Positions 63,237 to 64,000 of a stretch of DNA of 64,000 nt are shown here, in pieces. The stretch is from 40CM-4-68-19 sp036513415 (lineage in GTDB: Bacteria > Myxococcota > Myxococcia > Myxococcales > 40CM-4-68-19), in contig DATBZA010000017.1 in NCBI GenBank assembly GCA_036513415.1, positions 1 to 64,000 of the forward strand. Reading direction: 5' to 3'. Below the pieces are notes generated by a model. It did no database searches. It saw only the letters and a list, made by a program, of their open reading frames with translations, and had not been told where the DNA came from. Position numbers and translations under genes: made by a program. How positions within the stretch are numbered: the stretch's first letter is position 1; each line of letters begins with the position of its first letter.

Positions 63237-63320
63237 GCGCGCGCGATCTTCCTTGTTTGTCAGCTTATTCTTACGGGGCGAGCATCCTCGGCGGAGTCCC
63301 GCCGGCTCGTCGCTGGCGGC

Positions 63321-63813
63321 ACGCGCTTCCGCGATCGCACCGTGCTGTTCGGCGACGCGGGCGGCGCGCTGGTGCTCCGGGCCGGCGAGGGCGAGCGCGG
63401 CATGCTCGGGTTCCAGCTCCACACGACGGATCGAACCTCAAGGACCTGTACAGGCCCAGGGGTCGGGTTCGCGCACCGGCCGTTCGTCGACGAGGAGCAG
63501 GTCCGCAAGTGGCGTCACGTCCCGGAGATGAACGGCCGCGCGGCGAAGCAGCACCTCACGGTGGGGGACATCGACCTGCTCATCGTCGCACCAAGCCAAC
63601 CTGCCCATCAGCGAGGCAGTGCAGAAGGCGCTGGGGCTGCCGGACGAGCGCGTGTACAACAACATCCAGAAATATGGGAACACGACGACGGCGACGATCC
63701 CGATCGCGCTCGACGAATGCCGCAAGAGCGGGCGCATCCAGTCCGGTCAATTGGTGTGTTTCGTCGGGCTGGGGTCTGGCTTCCACCGGGGCGCGGCACT
63801 CATGCGCGCCTAG
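63321..63813 (+). pseudogene. decayed partial second copy of fabH
   Basis: This stretch matches fabH from residue 171 to its last codon, often base for base (for example TTCCGCGATCGCACCGTGCT, and GAGCGCGTGTACAACAACAT). It lacks the first half with the catalytic Cys. It has a one-base loss and a one-base gain near 63420-63455, an in-frame loss of 51 bases (FabH residues 245-261) near 63543, and a one-base insertion near 63587 just before the catalytic His. The final part reads to the normal end LGSGFHRGAALMRA. It cannot make an active enzyme. Confidence 0.85.
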
Positions 63814-64000
63814 GCACGGGACAGGTCGCTGCACCTCGGCGGAGACGCCGGCTGCGAATGGACTGCGTCGATGTTGCTCCAGTTTTTGGGGGCAGGTCAC
63901 CCGGGCCAATGCGACGATCGAAACTATTATAAGTTGTGTGTGATGTCATGAATTGGATCGCATCTAAACTGAGACATCGCAGCAACCAAACGAGGCTCGA
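63814..64000. other. AT-richer end of the window without a confirmed gene
   Basis: After the fabH remnant the sequence becomes visibly AT-richer (for example AAACTATTATAAGTTGTGTG). A frame starting at ATG 63948 (MNWIASKLRHRSNQTRL) runs off the end of the window. It could be the start of a further gene, but 17 codons and no clear ribosome-binding site do not support a call. Confidence 0.3.

Overview
The window is one contiguous piece of a high-GC bacterial chromosome, most likely from the Myxococcota (an Anaeromyxobacter- or myxobacterium-like lineage). The evidence is inferential. GC is high throughout, GTG starts and 4-base ATGA/GTGA stop-start overlaps are very common, TPR and SPFH proteins are abundant, and a GH18-like secreted protein ends in a MYXO-CTERM-like tail (Cys, short hydrophobic stretch, Arg cluster). 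No rRNA or species marker is present, so the assignment stays provisional.

Layout. 0-6.7 kb: tRNA-Gly(GCC), pgsA, a TPR/AIM24 protein and a lytic transglycosylase on the minus strand; nadB on the plus strand; then a lipoprotein, pyrE and a monoacylglycerol-lipase-like hydrolase. 6.7-14.6 kb: a TPR lipoprotein, LemA and its small membrane partner, a thiE-glutamine amidotransferase-thiD operon, and a plus-strand set with an HtrA-type protease and a DUF1844 protein. 14.6-18.4 kb: a gene-free stretch, a higBA toxin-antitoxin pair and clpB. 18.5-23.5 kb: a complete TAXI-type TRAP transporter (binding protein, DUF1850 protein, fused permease) and a PAS histidine kinase. 23.6-31.6 kb: an accessory region with several decayed or shortened genes (a metallo-beta-lactamase remnant, an internally deleted membrane protein, a one-lobe TAXI-like protein), an ArsR/SRPBCC pair, a zinc-ribbon protein with tandem W-x-x-I-R-R-H-S repeats, an enolase-superfamily enzyme and a formamidase. 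31.6-36.3 kb: truA, two SPFH proteins and a GH18-like protein. 36.4-42.7 kb: a DCC thiol protein, a 12-Cys repeat protein coupled to 2-oxoacid dehydrogenase E1 alpha/beta, a porin-like protein, a GNAT enzyme and a rhodanese. 42.7-53.3 kb: an amidohydrolase, a histidine kinase, a YdeP-type molybdopterin oxidoreductase, rpsO-pnp, a UMF1-type transporter, fabH and a CPBP protease.

The right-hand 10 kb looks like an insertion. One 3036-residue secreted RHS/YD-repeat protein with nine Ig-like repeats runs on the minus strand. It ends in a variable tail and is followed by a small two-TM zinc-ribbon ORF that could be its immunity protein. The block is bounded by a 5'-truncated patatin gene on one side and a decayed partial second copy of the neighbouring fabH on the other. 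It is the best candidate in the window for a little-described system.

A second unusual item is a family of short multi-hairpin repeats. The three copies seen lie in the two roomy convergent gene junctions, after clpB and after the DCC protein, and show compensatory stem changes. They probably act as bidirectional terminators.
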